A DNA stretch of 64,000 bases from the NCBI GenBank assembly GCA_027490305.1, contig JAIXYI010000015.1, positions 1 to 64,000 on the forward strand. Direction: 5' to 3'. The position numbers were made by a program, and so were the translations under genes. Source of the stretch: Flavobacteriaceae bacterium. GTDB lineage: Bacteria; Bacteroidota; Bacteroidia; Flavobacteriales; Flavobacteriaceae. Positions 26,667 to 35,876 of this stretch are shown piece by piece (the first letter of the stretch is position 1; every line of letters starts with the position of its first letter). The notes under the pieces are model-generated. The model saw only the letters and a program-made list of their open reading frames with translations, did no database searches and was not told the origin of the DNA.

Positions 26667-28703
26667 ATGAAGAAAAGGATGCTACTGTCGTTATTGCTAC
26701 TCCTTCCGCTGCTGGTAAGCGGACAGGTGCTTGATTCCATCCTGCGACAGTACCTTGATATCCACAACGTTGATCCCGAACGCACCCGAAAGATCATCGA
26801 AGAAGGCATAGAGGGTTTCGGCGCAAAGGGCGACCGCGAATCGAAAGCCATCCTGTTGGTAAAACTCATCGCCCTCGAAACGTCGCAGCGCAATACCGAC
26901 GCCGCGTATCGTCGTTTTCTCACCGCTCGTGAGTACGCGCGGAACAACGGCATCACCCTGCAAGTCGCCTGTGCCTACAGTGAGATTGCCGAAACCTATT
27001 ATTACGCCCAGGACTGGAGACGGTCATTGGGCTATTTCCATTCGGCCGACTCCGCTTTTGTGGCGGTAAAGGACGAGATCGGGCAGGTGCTGAGTAAGAT
27101 CAACATGGCATCGATTTATCAGGAACAGGGGAAGTATGACCTGGCGATCCGGAATTTCCTCGCGTCGGTTCCGCATATCGACACGACGCAGTATCGATAC
27201 ATTAAGACATCGGCTTACAAAGAAGTCGGGAAACTCTACCTCAATCTCAAAGACGGGCGGAAAGCCGAATATTACCTGGCAAAGAGCATCCAGTCGGGCC
27301 GTCGCGACAAAGGGCATCCGGATCTCTTGTTGGATGCGTATCTGTTGCTTTCCGGTTCTTTCCTGGAGCGGGGTGATAATGAGAAGGCATCTACGTATCT
27401 CGACCGCGCCGAAAAAATGGCGGAACGGCCCGAAACGCGTCACATGCTTTTTGATGTCCTGACACGAAAGGTCGAATTGCTCATGAAACAGGAACGCTAT
27501 CCGGAGGCGAAGAAAAACATCAACGATGCACTTCGGCTGGCCCATGAATACAAAAAGAACACCGGCGAAACGTTCGGACTGCGGTCGAATCTCGCGAAGA
27601 TCTATCGACTGGAAAACAAAAGCGATGCGGCCATTGCGCTGTCGCAACAGTTAGTAGCTGAAACGGTGAAGTCGTCAGAAATGGCCCGTCTGGCGGAAGG
27701 CTATTTTGGGATGGCGGCTGCGTATGCCCAAAAAGGTGATTACCGTCAGGCGTATGAGAACCACCTGCGGTATGCCGCGTATAAAGACAGCACGGTCGGA
27801 AGTGAAAAGCAGCGCATCATTCGGGAAGCGGAAGTCAAATATGAAACGGCGGAAAAAGAGCGGCAACTCGCGGAAAACAAGGTGAAGCTGCTCGAATCAG
27901 AGGCGGAAGCGGATCGCAAGGGAAGGACAATCCTCTTGTTGGGTGTGCTGGTACTCTTTACTGCGGTAACCGGCGCGTCGGTCTACCGTCAGCAGCGGCT
28001 TCGCGTGCGGCAGAAAGAGCAGGAGTTCCAACTCAAAGAAGCCATCGCCCAGATCGAGACGCAGCAACAGTTACAGGAACAACGCCTGTCGATTTCGCGC
28101 GACCTGCACGATAACATCGGCGCACAGTTGACCTTCATCATTTCGTCGGTCGACGCCGTGAAAATGAGTTTCAACCTCCAGAATCCGGCGCTTGATCGCA
28201 AGCTCGATACCATCTCGGATTTTACTCAATCGACCATCATCGAACTGCGCGACACCATTTGGGCGATGAACAAAGGAGAAGTGAGTTTCGAAGAACTCCG
28301 CTCACGCATCTACAACTTCATCGGAAAGGCCAAAACCGCCAACGAAGATCTGGCGTTCCGCTTCACCATCGTCGATTCATTAAAAGACGTGACCCTCACA
28401 TCGGTAGAAGCCATCAACATCTACCGCACTTTGCAGGAGGCCGTGAACAATGCCATGAAACACTCGGGCGCTAATCGCATTTCCATCACCATCGGGGCAG
28501 ACGGTACCACGGCGAAGGTCACGCTACGCGACAATGGGAGAGGTTTCGATGCCAGCCAGATGGAACATGGCAACGGACTCCGAAATATGAAAAAGCGCAT
28601 GGGTGAAATAGGCGGGACCTACACCTGCAATTCGAACGAAAACGGTACCGAGATACGCTTGTCGGTACCTCTTTCGAAAATGGAAAACACTTCGACTACC
28701 TAA
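26667..28703 (+). CDS. TPR-containing sensor histidine kinase 1
   Basis: The 678-residue protein has a signal peptide (1-19). Periplasmic TPR repeats occupy about 20-390 and are followed by a coiled-coil entry. A membrane helix lies at about 420-440 (ILLLGVLVLFTAVTGASVY). A HisKA_3 dimerisation domain follows, with His481 in ISRDLHDNIGAQLTFIISSVD. The HATPase domain has N box LQEAVNNAMKHSG, G1 DNGRGFD and G2 GNGLRNMKKRMGEIGG. It should sense an extracytoplasmic cue and phosphorylate a LuxR-type regulator. No regulator follows it directly; kinase 2 begins nine bases downstream, so it may share regulator 1. The start at 26667 gives the proper signal peptide. Confidence 0.92.
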   Translation: MKKRMLLSLLLLLPLLVSGQVLDSILRQYLDIHNVDPERTRKIIEEGIEGFGAKGDRESKAILLVKLIALETSQRNTDAAYRRFLTAREYARNNGITLQVACAYSEIAETYYYAQDWRRSLGYFHSADSAFVAVKDEIGQVLSKINMASIYQEQGKYDLAIRNFLASVPHIDTTQYRYIKTSAYKEVGKLYLNLKDGRKAEYYLAKSIQSGRRDKGHPDLLLDAYLLLSGSFLERGDNEKASTYLDRAEKMAERPETRHMLFDVLTRKVELLMKQERYPEAKKNINDALRLAHEYKKNTGETFGLRSNLAKIYRLENKSDAAIALSQQLVAETVKSSEMARLAEGYFGMAAAYAQKGDYRQAYENHLRYAAYKDSTVGSEKQRIIREAEVKYETAEKERQLAENKVKLLESEAEADRKGRTILLLGVLVLFTAVTGASVYRQQRLRVRQKEQEFQLKEAIAQIETQQQLQEQRLSISRDLHDNIGAQLTFIISSVDAVKMSFNLQNPALDRKLDTISDFTQSTIIELRDTIWAMNKGEVSFEELRSRIYNFIGKAKTANEDLAFRFTIVDSLKDVTLTSVEAINIYRTLQEAVNNAMKHSGANRISITIGADGTTAKVTLRDNGRGFDASQMEHGNGLRNMKKRMGEIGGTYTCNSNENGTEIRLSVPLSKMENTSTT

Positions 28704-28712
28704 AACAGCCTT

Positions 28713-30512
28713 ATGAAAAACGCGATCCTCATTGCACTTCTCGCCTTGTCGACGCTCGCGTCACAGGCACAACGCCGTGATGAGGTCGACTCGATCAACG
28801 CGCTTCCCTATCAGGTAAAGGTCGAGAAAGCGTCTACCATCGATGCGGTTTTCCTGGCAAACGCCCGTGCTGCCCATCGCATGGGATATGTGGACGGAGA
28901 AGCGGAAAGCTATGCGAATGCAGCGCTCGCCTACTACTTCCAGGGGGCGTATGATAAGGATCTTTCGTATTCGCTCAAAGCAATTGGGCTCTACCAAAAG
29001 TCGGGCAATCTCGAGCGTTTGGCGCATCACTACGCCGAGACAGGCTATCGCATGAAACGGCGTGATATTGCCAGTGCACAGGCTTATATGCAGAAAGGCA
29101 AGCATTTGGCGGAGGCCCATCGGTTTACTAAGCCGTTGTTGGCGCTTTATAACAACTACGGGGTGTTGAAAGAGATGCAGGGGCAACTCGACAGTGCGCT
29201 GTTTTTCTACCGGAAAAGCCTCCGGCTACAGCAATCGGTGCGCGACAGCGTGGGAATTCCGTATAGCCTCAACAACATTGCGGGTATATACCTGATGCGG
29301 AAACAATACGATCGCGTCAAGCCCGTTCTGGATGAAGCACTGGCCATCCGCACCCGTCACGGTGACAAACTCGGGATGGCCGAGACCTTCACGGCGCTGG
29401 CCGACCTTGCCGCTGCAAAGGGTAACAGACCGGAGGCTATTCGCTATTACGACAAAGCTTTGGCGCTCTCAACCGCTATGGGCTACCTGAACCAGGTGGC
29501 AAACAGCCATCTCATGCTATCGGGCCAGTATGAAGTACTTGGAAAGACCGAAGACGCCCTACGTCATTACAAAGCCTATGCGACCTCTCGCGATAGCCTG
29601 GTCAACACCGAAACCAACAAACGCATCGCCGAACTGCAGGTCGAATTTGACACAGGGGAAAAAGAAAAACAGCTTGCCCTGAACAAGGCAGCACTGCTCG
29701 AAAAGGAAGCAGAGGTGCTCAAATCGCGGTCGACAATTGCGGCAGTATCGCTGCTCACGCTGTTTACGGCGGTATGTGGCTTTCTATTGTGGCGCCAACA
29801 ACGGATGGCCAACCAACAGCAACGACAGGAATTCTCGTTGCAGGCGGCGATTGCACAGATTGAATCGCAGAACCGTTTGCAGGAACAGCGGCTCGCCATC
29901 TCGCGCGACCTTCACGACAACATTGGCGCGCAATTGACCTTCATCATTTCGTCGGTCGACAGCCTGCGCTATGGCTTCAGCATCAAGGAAGGCGTCGTCG
30001 CGCAAAAACTGGCATCCATCACCGACTTCACCCGTTCCACCATCATTGAACTGCGCGACACCATCTGGGCGATGAACCACGCCGACATTACGTTTGAAGA
30101 CCTGAAGGCGCGAATCCTCAATTTCGTCGAGAAGGCCCAGGAAGCAACCAATCTCCGGATCACCTTCACCGTCGCACCTGAACTCGACGCGGTAGTGTTG
30201 ACATCGGTAGCCGGGATGAACCTGTACCGAACCCTTCAGGAGGCCGTCAATAACGCCTTAAAATATGCCAATGCGAACACCATTACCATTGCCGTTTCCG
30301 TACACGATGCCACCATCCGGCTTTCGGTGACCGACGACGGTACCGGGTTTGATGTCGACGCGGCATCCGGCGGCAATGGACTCGTAAACATGGCCAAGCG
30401 TATGGAAGACATCGGCGGTCGTCTTTCGATTTCATCGCAGTCCGGAGAAGGTACCTTCGTTCACGCCTTCCTTCCCTTTCCTACAAACCATCACCAAAAA
30501 CCATCGATATGA
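28713..30512 (+). CDS. TPR-containing sensor histidine kinase 2
   Basis: The 599-residue paralogue of kinase 1 has a signal peptide (1-19) and TPR repeats at about 40-320 (FYRKSLRLQQSVRDSVGIPYSLNNIAGIY). A membrane helix lies at about 343-360. His401 lies in ISRDLHDNIGAQLTFIISSVD. N box LQEAVNNALKYAN, G1 DDGTGFD and G2 GNGLVNMAKRM are intact. Its stop overlaps the regulator 1 start (ATGA), which makes it the obvious partner of that regulator. Confidence 0.93.
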   Translation: MKNAILIALLALSTLASQAQRRDEVDSINALPYQVKVEKASTIDAVFLANARAAHRMGYVDGEAESYANAALAYYFQGAYDKDLSYSLKAIGLYQKSGNLERLAHHYAETGYRMKRRDIASAQAYMQKGKHLAEAHRFTKPLLALYNNYGVLKEMQGQLDSALFFYRKSLRLQQSVRDSVGIPYSLNNIAGIYLMRKQYDRVKPVLDEALAIRTRHGDKLGMAETFTALADLAAAKGNRPEAIRYYDKALALSTAMGYLNQVANSHLMLSGQYEVLGKTEDALRHYKAYATSRDSLVNTETNKRIAELQVEFDTGEKEKQLALNKAALLEKEAEVLKSRSTIAAVSLLTLFTAVCGFLLWRQQRMANQQQRQEFSLQAAIAQIESQNRLQEQRLAISRDLHDNIGAQLTFIISSVDSLRYGFSIKEGVVAQKLASITDFTRSTIIELRDTIWAMNHADITFEDLKARILNFVEKAQEATNLRITFTVAPELDAVVLTSVAGMNLYRTLQEAVNNALKYANANTITIAVSVHDATIRLSVTDDGTGFDVDAASGGNGLVNMAKRMEDIGGRLSISSQSGEGTFVHAFLPFPTNHHQKPSI

Positions 30513-31156
30513 CCAAAATTGTACTCGTAGATGACAACGTTTTCCTTCAGAAAGCGATCATCGAAAAGCTGTCTTTCTTTGACGATCTTCAATGCCGGTA
30601 TACCGCGTTGAACGGTGAAGACCTGATGGCAAAGCTCGAACAGAACCATAACATCGACCTGATTCTGATGGACATCGAAATGCCCCGGATGAATGGTATT
30701 GAAGCCACCGCCCTCGTAAAGTCCCGGTACCCGCATATCAAGATCATCATGCTGACCGTGTTCGATAACGATGAGAACATCTTCCTATCCATAAAGGCCG
30801 GCGCCGACGGGTATTTGCTGAAGGATGTGAGTCCACAAGACCTCTATCAGGGCCTCCTCGAAACCCTCAAAGGGGGCGCCACCATGACGCCGTCGATCGC
30901 GTTGAAGACACTACGGCTTTTCCGCAACCCGCTGCAACTCGATGACGCAACAGACGACGAAGAAGTGCGCCTGACCTCGCGGGAAGTGGAAGTGTTGGAG
31001 CAATTGAGTCGCGGACTCAAATACCACACGATTGCAGAGAACCTTATCCTTTCTGTGGGCACCGTCCGGAAACACGTTGAGAATATCTATGCCAAGCTAC
31101 AGGTGCACAACAAGCTCGAAGCCATCCAAAAGGCCCGTACCAACAAAATCATATAA
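30509..31156 (+). CDS. LuxR/NarL-type response regulator 1
   Basis: The 215-residue protein has a receiver domain at about 2-120: acidic pair DD at 7-8, phospho-acceptor Asp55 in LILMDIEMP, Thr in MLTVF and Lys in GYLLKDV. A C-terminal LuxR helix-turn-helix lies at about 150-210 (LTSREVEVLEQLSRGLKYHTIAENLILSVGTVRKHVENIYAKLQVHNKLEAI). It is almost identical to regulator 2 in the recognition helix, so both may bind the same DNA. It ends the promoter-C operon and is likely autoregulated through operator C. Confidence 0.95.
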   Translation: MTKIVLVDDNVFLQKAIIEKLSFFDDLQCRYTALNGEDLMAKLEQNHNIDLILMDIEMPRMNGIEATALVKSRYPHIKIIMLTVFDNDENIFLSIKAGADGYLLKDVSPQDLYQGLLETLKGGATMTPSIALKTLRLFRNPLQLDDATDDEEVRLTSREVEVLEQLSRGLKYHTIAENLILSVGTVRKHVENIYAKLQVHNKLEAIQKARTNKII

Positions 31157-31203
31157 TACGTCATTTTGCGTATTGCTGTCCCGCCCGCCTTTCCGCACCT
31201 TTG
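31156..31203 (+). promoter_or_regulatory. Regulon promoter D: 18-bp operator plus -7 box
   Basis: ATACGTCATTTTGCGTAT at 31156-31173 begins at the stop codon of regulator 1. CACCTTTG at 31196-31203 follows after 22 bp. It drives kinase 3 and regulator 2, with an untranslated leader of about 70 bases. Confidence 0.78.
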
Positions 31204-31281
31204 GATGAAGAGAGATGGGCGATTGTGTCGCGTTTTGCAGGATGTTCTCGTGCACTGCATCTTTTTTGTTATTTTTAACAC

Positions 31282-33234
31282 ATGCATCTAACCAAACGCT
31301 TGTTGGTTGTAACACTTTTGGGCTATTCGATGGTTGCCTTTTCGCAAGGAACACGCGTCGACAGCCTGAAGAACGTTCTTGTAAACGCGAAAGGGCGTGA
31401 ACGATTCAAGGCCCATTCGATGCTGTCGGATGAATACAGCAATAACGACCTCGACAAAGCCATGTTGTATGCCCGGAAGTCGCTTTCGGACGCCCAACAG
31501 CTAGAAAATGACACTATGAAAGCGCTGGCATGCAATTCGATAGCGAATGTATTCCAATATAAAAGCGAGCTCGATTCTTCTTTGTTTTACCACCGCAAGG
31601 CATTGGGCTTTCGGCGGCAATTAGGGGATGATATCGGAGTGGGCGATTCGTATAACAACATCGGGATTGCCTACGATACAAAGGGGTTGTATGAGGAAGC
31701 GCTAAAGCACTATTTCAAGGCGCTTGCAATTTACGAACGGCGCCGAAATGAAGAGAAGATGGCGATGACGTATACCAACATCGGCATCATCTACAAGACC
31801 CAAAAAGAATACCGAAAGGCACTCGACTATTACCGAAAGTCATACCAACTCTACCGAAAGAACCACCTCGAAGCGGAAACGACAATAGCGGCGGGTAATC
31901 TCGGATCGATCCTGATCAATTTCCGGAAATGGAAGGAATCACTCTACTATTCCGACCTCGCCATCGAAGGCTACCGTAAACTCGGCTTCGATCGCTACAT
32001 TGCCTATCCCATGACCAACAAGGCAGTGGTGTTTGACAGTCTGCACCAGTTTGTCGAGGCCAATAAGGTATATGAAGCTTCCATTGCCCTGCACCAACAC
32101 CACCAGAATTGGTTTGAGGTGGCCAACACCTTAAACTGCTATGCAAATTGTCTGAACAAGCAACGACGTTTCCGTGAAAGCGCCGCGATTTCCGCACAGG
32201 CACTTGAAGCCGCCACCAAGGCCGATGCGTTTGCATTGAAGGTAGACGCCGAACGCAATCTGGCGAAAGCCTACACCGGTTTGGGCGACTTCCGGGCGGC
32301 TATCGACCATGCCAATCGCTACGCCGCTGGAAAAGACAGTTTGTTTGTAACCGAAAAGACGAAGGCCATCTTCGAGATGGAAGCGCGTTATGAAAACGTC
32401 AAAAAAGAGAAACAGATCGTGCAGCAGGAGGCAGAAGCCAAACGCCGCAACGCCATGTTGTTGATTTTCGGTATCATTGCGTTGGCGTCCATTCTGATCG
32501 GTGTCCTCATCTACCGTCAACAACGCCTTCGAAACCGCCAGCAACAGCAAGAGTTCGAACTGAAATCGGCGATTGTCCAAATCGAAACACAGAATAAACT
32601 GCAGGACCAGCGCCTGTCGATTTCGCGCGACCTTCACGACAACATTGGTGCACAATTGACCTTTATCATCTCATCCGTCGACAACCTAAAGTATGCGTTT
32701 GATTTCGCGAACACCAAACTCGATGAAAAACTCCGCACTATTTCTGAGTTTACACAGTCGACCATTATTGAACTACGCGATACGATCTGGGCGATGAACA
32801 GCCATGCGATCTCTATACAGGACCTGAAATTACGGATCACGAATTTCATTGACAAAGCGCGATCCGTCGCCGGTCAAACCCAGTTTTCCTTCGTCACCGA
32901 CCCTGATTTGGATGGTTTGGTATTCGGATCGGTCTCCGGTATGAACCTTTATCGGGTTATACAGGAATCAGTGAACAATAGCCTAAAGTATGCCAACGCC
33001 GACAAAATACGGGTCGAAGTGCGTGATGAAGGCAGTTTTCTCGTCATCCGGATTGCGGATAATGGCATTGGGTTCGATGAAAAGACCGTGCGTAAAGGCA
33101 ATGGCCTCTCCAACATGCGAAAACGGTTGAAGGAGATAGGAGGAAAGCTCGAGATTGTCAGCGCGCCTGATCAGGGAACGTCCGTCATCGTTTCCGTCGA
33201 TAAAAATACCCTTAACCAAAGTCCAGCCCCATGA
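31282..33234 (+). CDS. TPR-containing sensor histidine kinase 3
   Basis: The 650-residue protein has a signal peptide (1-22). TPR repeats run at about 60-350 (DSYNNIGIAYDTKGLYEEALKHYFKAL, TYTNIGIIYKTQKEYRKALDYYRKSYQLY). A membrane helix lies at about 393-412. His452 lies in ISRDLHDNIGAQLTFIISSVD. N box IQESVNNSLKYAN, G1 DNGIGFD and G2 GNGLSNMRKRLKEIGG are complete. It overlaps regulator 2 by ATGA. The TPR part differs from kinases 1 and 2 while the histidine domain is nearly the same, so inputs differ but outputs may be shared. Confidence 0.93.
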   Translation: MHLTKRLLVVTLLGYSMVAFSQGTRVDSLKNVLVNAKGRERFKAHSMLSDEYSNNDLDKAMLYARKSLSDAQQLENDTMKALACNSIANVFQYKSELDSSLFYHRKALGFRRQLGDDIGVGDSYNNIGIAYDTKGLYEEALKHYFKALAIYERRRNEEKMAMTYTNIGIIYKTQKEYRKALDYYRKSYQLYRKNHLEAETTIAAGNLGSILINFRKWKESLYYSDLAIEGYRKLGFDRYIAYPMTNKAVVFDSLHQFVEANKVYEASIALHQHHQNWFEVANTLNCYANCLNKQRRFRESAAISAQALEAATKADAFALKVDAERNLAKAYTGLGDFRAAIDHANRYAAGKDSLFVTEKTKAIFEMEARYENVKKEKQIVQQEAEAKRRNAMLLIFGIIALASILIGVLIYRQQRLRNRQQQQEFELKSAIVQIETQNKLQDQRLSISRDLHDNIGAQLTFIISSVDNLKYAFDFANTKLDEKLRTISEFTQSTIIELRDTIWAMNSHAISIQDLKLRITNFIDKARSVAGQTQFSFVTDPDLDGLVFGSVSGMNLYRVIQESVNNSLKYANADKIRVEVRDEGSFLVIRIADNGIGFDEKTVRKGNGLSNMRKRLKEIGGKLEIVSAPDQGTSVIVSVDKNTLNQSPAP

Positions 33235-33878
33235 TACGCATCGCAATCGTCGACGACAATTACTTCCTGACCAAAACCATTGAAGAGAAGCTGTCTTTTT
33301 TCGATGACTTCTCCGTCCGGTTTTTAGCCGGAGACGGTGCCGAACTGATGGAGCGCTTGGAAGAGAACCACAACATCGACCTGATCCTGATGGATATCGA
33401 AATGCCGACCATGAACGGTATCGAAGCCACGCTGGCGGTTAAGGCGCGTTACCCGCACATTCGAATCCTGATGTTAACGGTCTTCGACAACGACGAGAAC
33501 ATCTTCAACGCAATCAAGGCCGGGGCCGATGGCTATCTGCTAAAGGAAATCAATGCGAAGCAATTGCATCAAGGCATTCTTGAGACGTTGAACGGTGGCG
33601 CGGCCATGCATCCATCGATTGCCTTCAAGACGTTGAAACTGTTGCGTGACCCGGTCGAGTTCGGCACAACCGAAACGCAGGAAGAAATCAAATTGTCGCA
33701 ACGGGAGATTGAGGTGTTGGAGCAATTGAGCAAAGGACTCAACTACCTAAGCATCGCCGACAACCTCATTTTGTCGCCGAGCACCGTACGCAAGCACATC
33801 GAGAACATCTATACCAAGCTGCAGGTACACAACAAACTTGAAGCGGTCGAAAAAGCGCGGAATAATAAGATTATCTAG
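33231..33878 (+). CDS. LuxR/NarL-type response regulator 2
   Basis: The 215-residue protein is collinear with regulator 1. Its receiver has Asp55 in LILMDIEMPTMNGIEAT, MLTVFDNDENIF and GYLLKEI. The LuxR domain is LSQREIEVLEQLSKGLNYLSIADNLILSPSTVRKHIENIYTKLQVHNKLEAV. It is the partner of kinase 3 by ATGA overlap. It probably controls promoter D and perhaps A-C. Confidence 0.95.
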   Translation: MIRIAIVDDNYFLTKTIEEKLSFFDDFSVRFLAGDGAELMERLEENHNIDLILMDIEMPTMNGIEATLAVKARYPHIRILMLTVFDNDENIFNAIKAGADGYLLKEINAKQLHQGILETLNGGAAMHPSIAFKTLKLLRDPVEFGTTETQEEIKLSQREIEVLEQLSKGLNYLSIADNLILSPSTVRKHIENIYTKLQVHNKLEAVEKARNNKII

Positions 33879-33978
33879 CTGGTAATCAAAGTACGTGGCG
33901 CTACCCATCATCATACACATCGCCACCTTATGCGTATCGTAATGGGTGGAAAGAAAAATCAAACTGTTCCCTAATCGA

Positions 33979-34008
33979 AAATCCCGCCTTTTGAGCGGGA
34001 TTTTTTTA
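33979..34008 (+). terminator. Terminator of the kinase 3/regulator 2 operon
   Basis: AAATCCCGC and GCGGGATTT form a 9-bp stem around a 7-base loop, followed by a T run. It lies exactly at the convergent junction with the hydroxylase gene. Confidence 0.85.
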
Positions 34009-35757
34009 TACGTTTTCTTTTTCGAGGATGAGGTCAAGCCCGTTCGTGATCAGGTGGGCCACTTCAGGGCGTCTTGTTTTCAGTCGCTCGAGATGGTCGA
34101 GTACGGTGTGCAACATCTGATCCCGACGCTCGTGCAACAGTTCGGCGATTTCAACCGACAGCAACCAGTCGTTAGGGTAGTGTTCGGAGACGTCATTGAA
34201 GATCGTTTCCAATGAGGCGTCATTTCTTCCTTCCCGGATATCGCGCACTATTTGGTAGCGTTTCTCCAACGCCGCACGCTCTTCTGTTTTTCGTGCCTTG
34301 ATGGTTTGGGTGGAAGGGACGTGTGTGATGAGGTCGAAACTGCGAACATCGGCCGGACCTGAGAAGGCCGAAACGACTTTCTTTCCGACCGCCATATCGT
34401 ATATGCCCCATTCCGGACGGAATAACACGGTGTCGCCGTGGGTAACCGTACAGTTTTTGAAGCTGATAAGGATGATTTCCCCCTGCAGGTTCCGCGAACC
34501 GGTAATGATCTCGCCGGTAACGGTAATGTCGCCTTCGAACTCCAACGTAACGCTTTCGGCCTCGTAGATGTCATAGGCGCGAAGGTCACGTGGACTCATA
34601 TCCTCAATCGCGAGGTTAATGCCTTTGAGTTTTCCGATCGGACTTCCGAAGCCCTCGCGGTGGTACTCGGTGCCGTGGCCCACGAGTTCTTTTTCCCGGT
34701 AGGAGAGGGCTGTTTGGCCCGTGGTCTGCACATAGACAGGCTTTCCTTCGTGTTCGATGACGTTCGAGAAGATGCCCGATACCTGCAACCCGGTGCTAAA
34801 CTCAATGGTGCCCAATGCTGCTGAGTCGATGAGTTTCCGGATGCCCGACAACCCGCCCGTGCGGAGCGCCATCGTATTGGCAAACTCCTCAAGCACCAGG
34901 CTAAGATGCGCAAAGTCGGGGGTCACATATAATTGTGGTTGCGGTTTTGTAATGTCGAAGGATTGGTCGGCCGCTTCGAGGGAGTAGGGAATCTTACGTA
35001 CCGAATCGGTCATACACCACGCACTTTCACCAATGGACGATAGCAGTCCGGCTCCGTAGATCTTCGGATCGTCTACCGTCCCGATCAGGCCATATTCGAC
35101 GGTCCACCAGTGCAGGTTCCGGATGCGGGCCATTTCTGAAAGTGCCCCCATGTCATTTTGTAAGTCTTCCACCGCTTTCTCTGCCGCGTCGATGTCGGCC
35201 TGGGGCGTATCCTCCGCTTCCTTCAAAATCGAGAGCAGTCGAATCGCTTCGTACATATCATAGTCCTTTTTGGAAGAAATGGCTTTCGAACCAATTTCCC
35301 CGAAACGGCGCAGGTATTCGGCGTATTCCGGATTGGCGATGATAGGTGCGTGACCGGCGCCTTCGTGGATGATATCGGGCGCGGGCGTATACTCGATGTG
35401 TTCGAGTTGCCGGATATCCGACGCGATGACCAGCACATTGTAGGCCTGAAATTCCATAAAGGCATTCGGCGGAATGAATCCATCGACAGCTACCGCTGCC
35501 CAACCGATTTCCTTCAGGATTCGGTTCATTCCATACATATTGGGGATGTTCTCGATTTCAAGTCCGGTTTTCCGGAGTCCGTCGAGATACGATTCATGTG
35601 CCACCTTCGACAGGTAATCGACGTTTTTGCGCATCACGTAGCGCCATACGGCCTGGTTGATGGGCGTGTATTCGTCGTATTCCTGTGGTTTGATGAACTG
35701 CTTGAGATGTTCCGGAAGCCGTTCGATCAGCGGATTGGTTTCGAAGGAGGCAGACAT
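34006..35757 (-). CDS. Aromatic amino acid hydroxylase (phenylalanine 4-monooxygenase type)
   Basis: The 583-residue protein has the non-haem iron, pterin-dependent hydroxylase core in the first half. Iron ligands are His131 and His136 in HEGAGH and Glu221 in WWTVEYGL. YGAGLLSSIGES matches the pterin/substrate loop. Classical bacterial phenylalanine hydroxylases are under 300 residues. This one carries about 250 extra C-terminal residues of unknown function (DITVTGEIITGSRNLQGEIILISFKNCTV...), as in other Bacteroidota. It probably converts phenylalanine to tyrosine for catabolism. Which aromatic substrate it prefers cannot be read here. Confidence 0.9.
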   Translation of the reverse strand: MSASFETNPLIERLPEHLKQFIKPQEYDEYTPINQAVWRYVMRKNVDYLSKVAHESYLDGLRKTGLEIENIPNMYGMNRILKEIGWAAVAVDGFIPPNAFMEFQAYNVLVIASDIRQLEHIEYTPAPDIIHEGAGHAPIIANPEYAEYLRRFGEIGSKAISSKKDYDMYEAIRLLSILKEAEDTPQADIDAAEKAVEDLQNDMGALSEMARIRNLHWWTVEYGLIGTVDDPKIYGAGLLSSIGESAWCMTDSVRKIPYSLEAADQSFDITKPQPQLYVTPDFAHLSLVLEEFANTMALRTGGLSGIRKLIDSAALGTIEFSTGLQVSGIFSNVIEHEGKPVYVQTTGQTALSYREKELVGHGTEYHREGFGSPIGKLKGINLAIEDMSPRDLRAYDIYEAESVTLEFEGDITVTGEIITGSRNLQGEIILISFKNCTVTHGDTVLFRPEWGIYDMAVGKKVVSAFSGPADVRSFDLITHVPSTQTIKARKTEERAALEKRYQIVRDIREGRNDASLETIFNDVSEHYPNDWLLSVEIAELLHERRDQMLHTVLDHLERLKTRRPEVAHLITNGLDLILEKENV

Positions 35758-35844
35758 GTGTCGAATTTTGCGGTTTTGTCAAAAATACGAAGAAATTCTG
35801 CGCGGATGAAGCCGTAGAGAAGCGGAAAGGTGATAAGTTAAAAA

Positions 35845-35865
35845 AACCGTGAGTGTATCACGGTT
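35845..35865 (-). terminator. Terminator of the DUF4136 gene
   Basis: AACCGTGA and TCACGGTT form an 8-bp stem with a 5-base loop. On the minus strand a run of T follows. Confidence 0.75.
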
Positions 35866-35876
35866 GTCGTCAGTTG

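Noticed and set aside
33891..33932. A fifth copy of the regulon box (GTACGTGGCGCTACCCAT) with a nearby CACCTTATG, followed by a 10-codon frame (33942-33974) and a terminator
   Set aside because: Only 4/5 and 3/5 matches in the half-sites, no TTTG at the 22-bp spacing, and no real gene downstream. It may be chance similarity or a decayed site.
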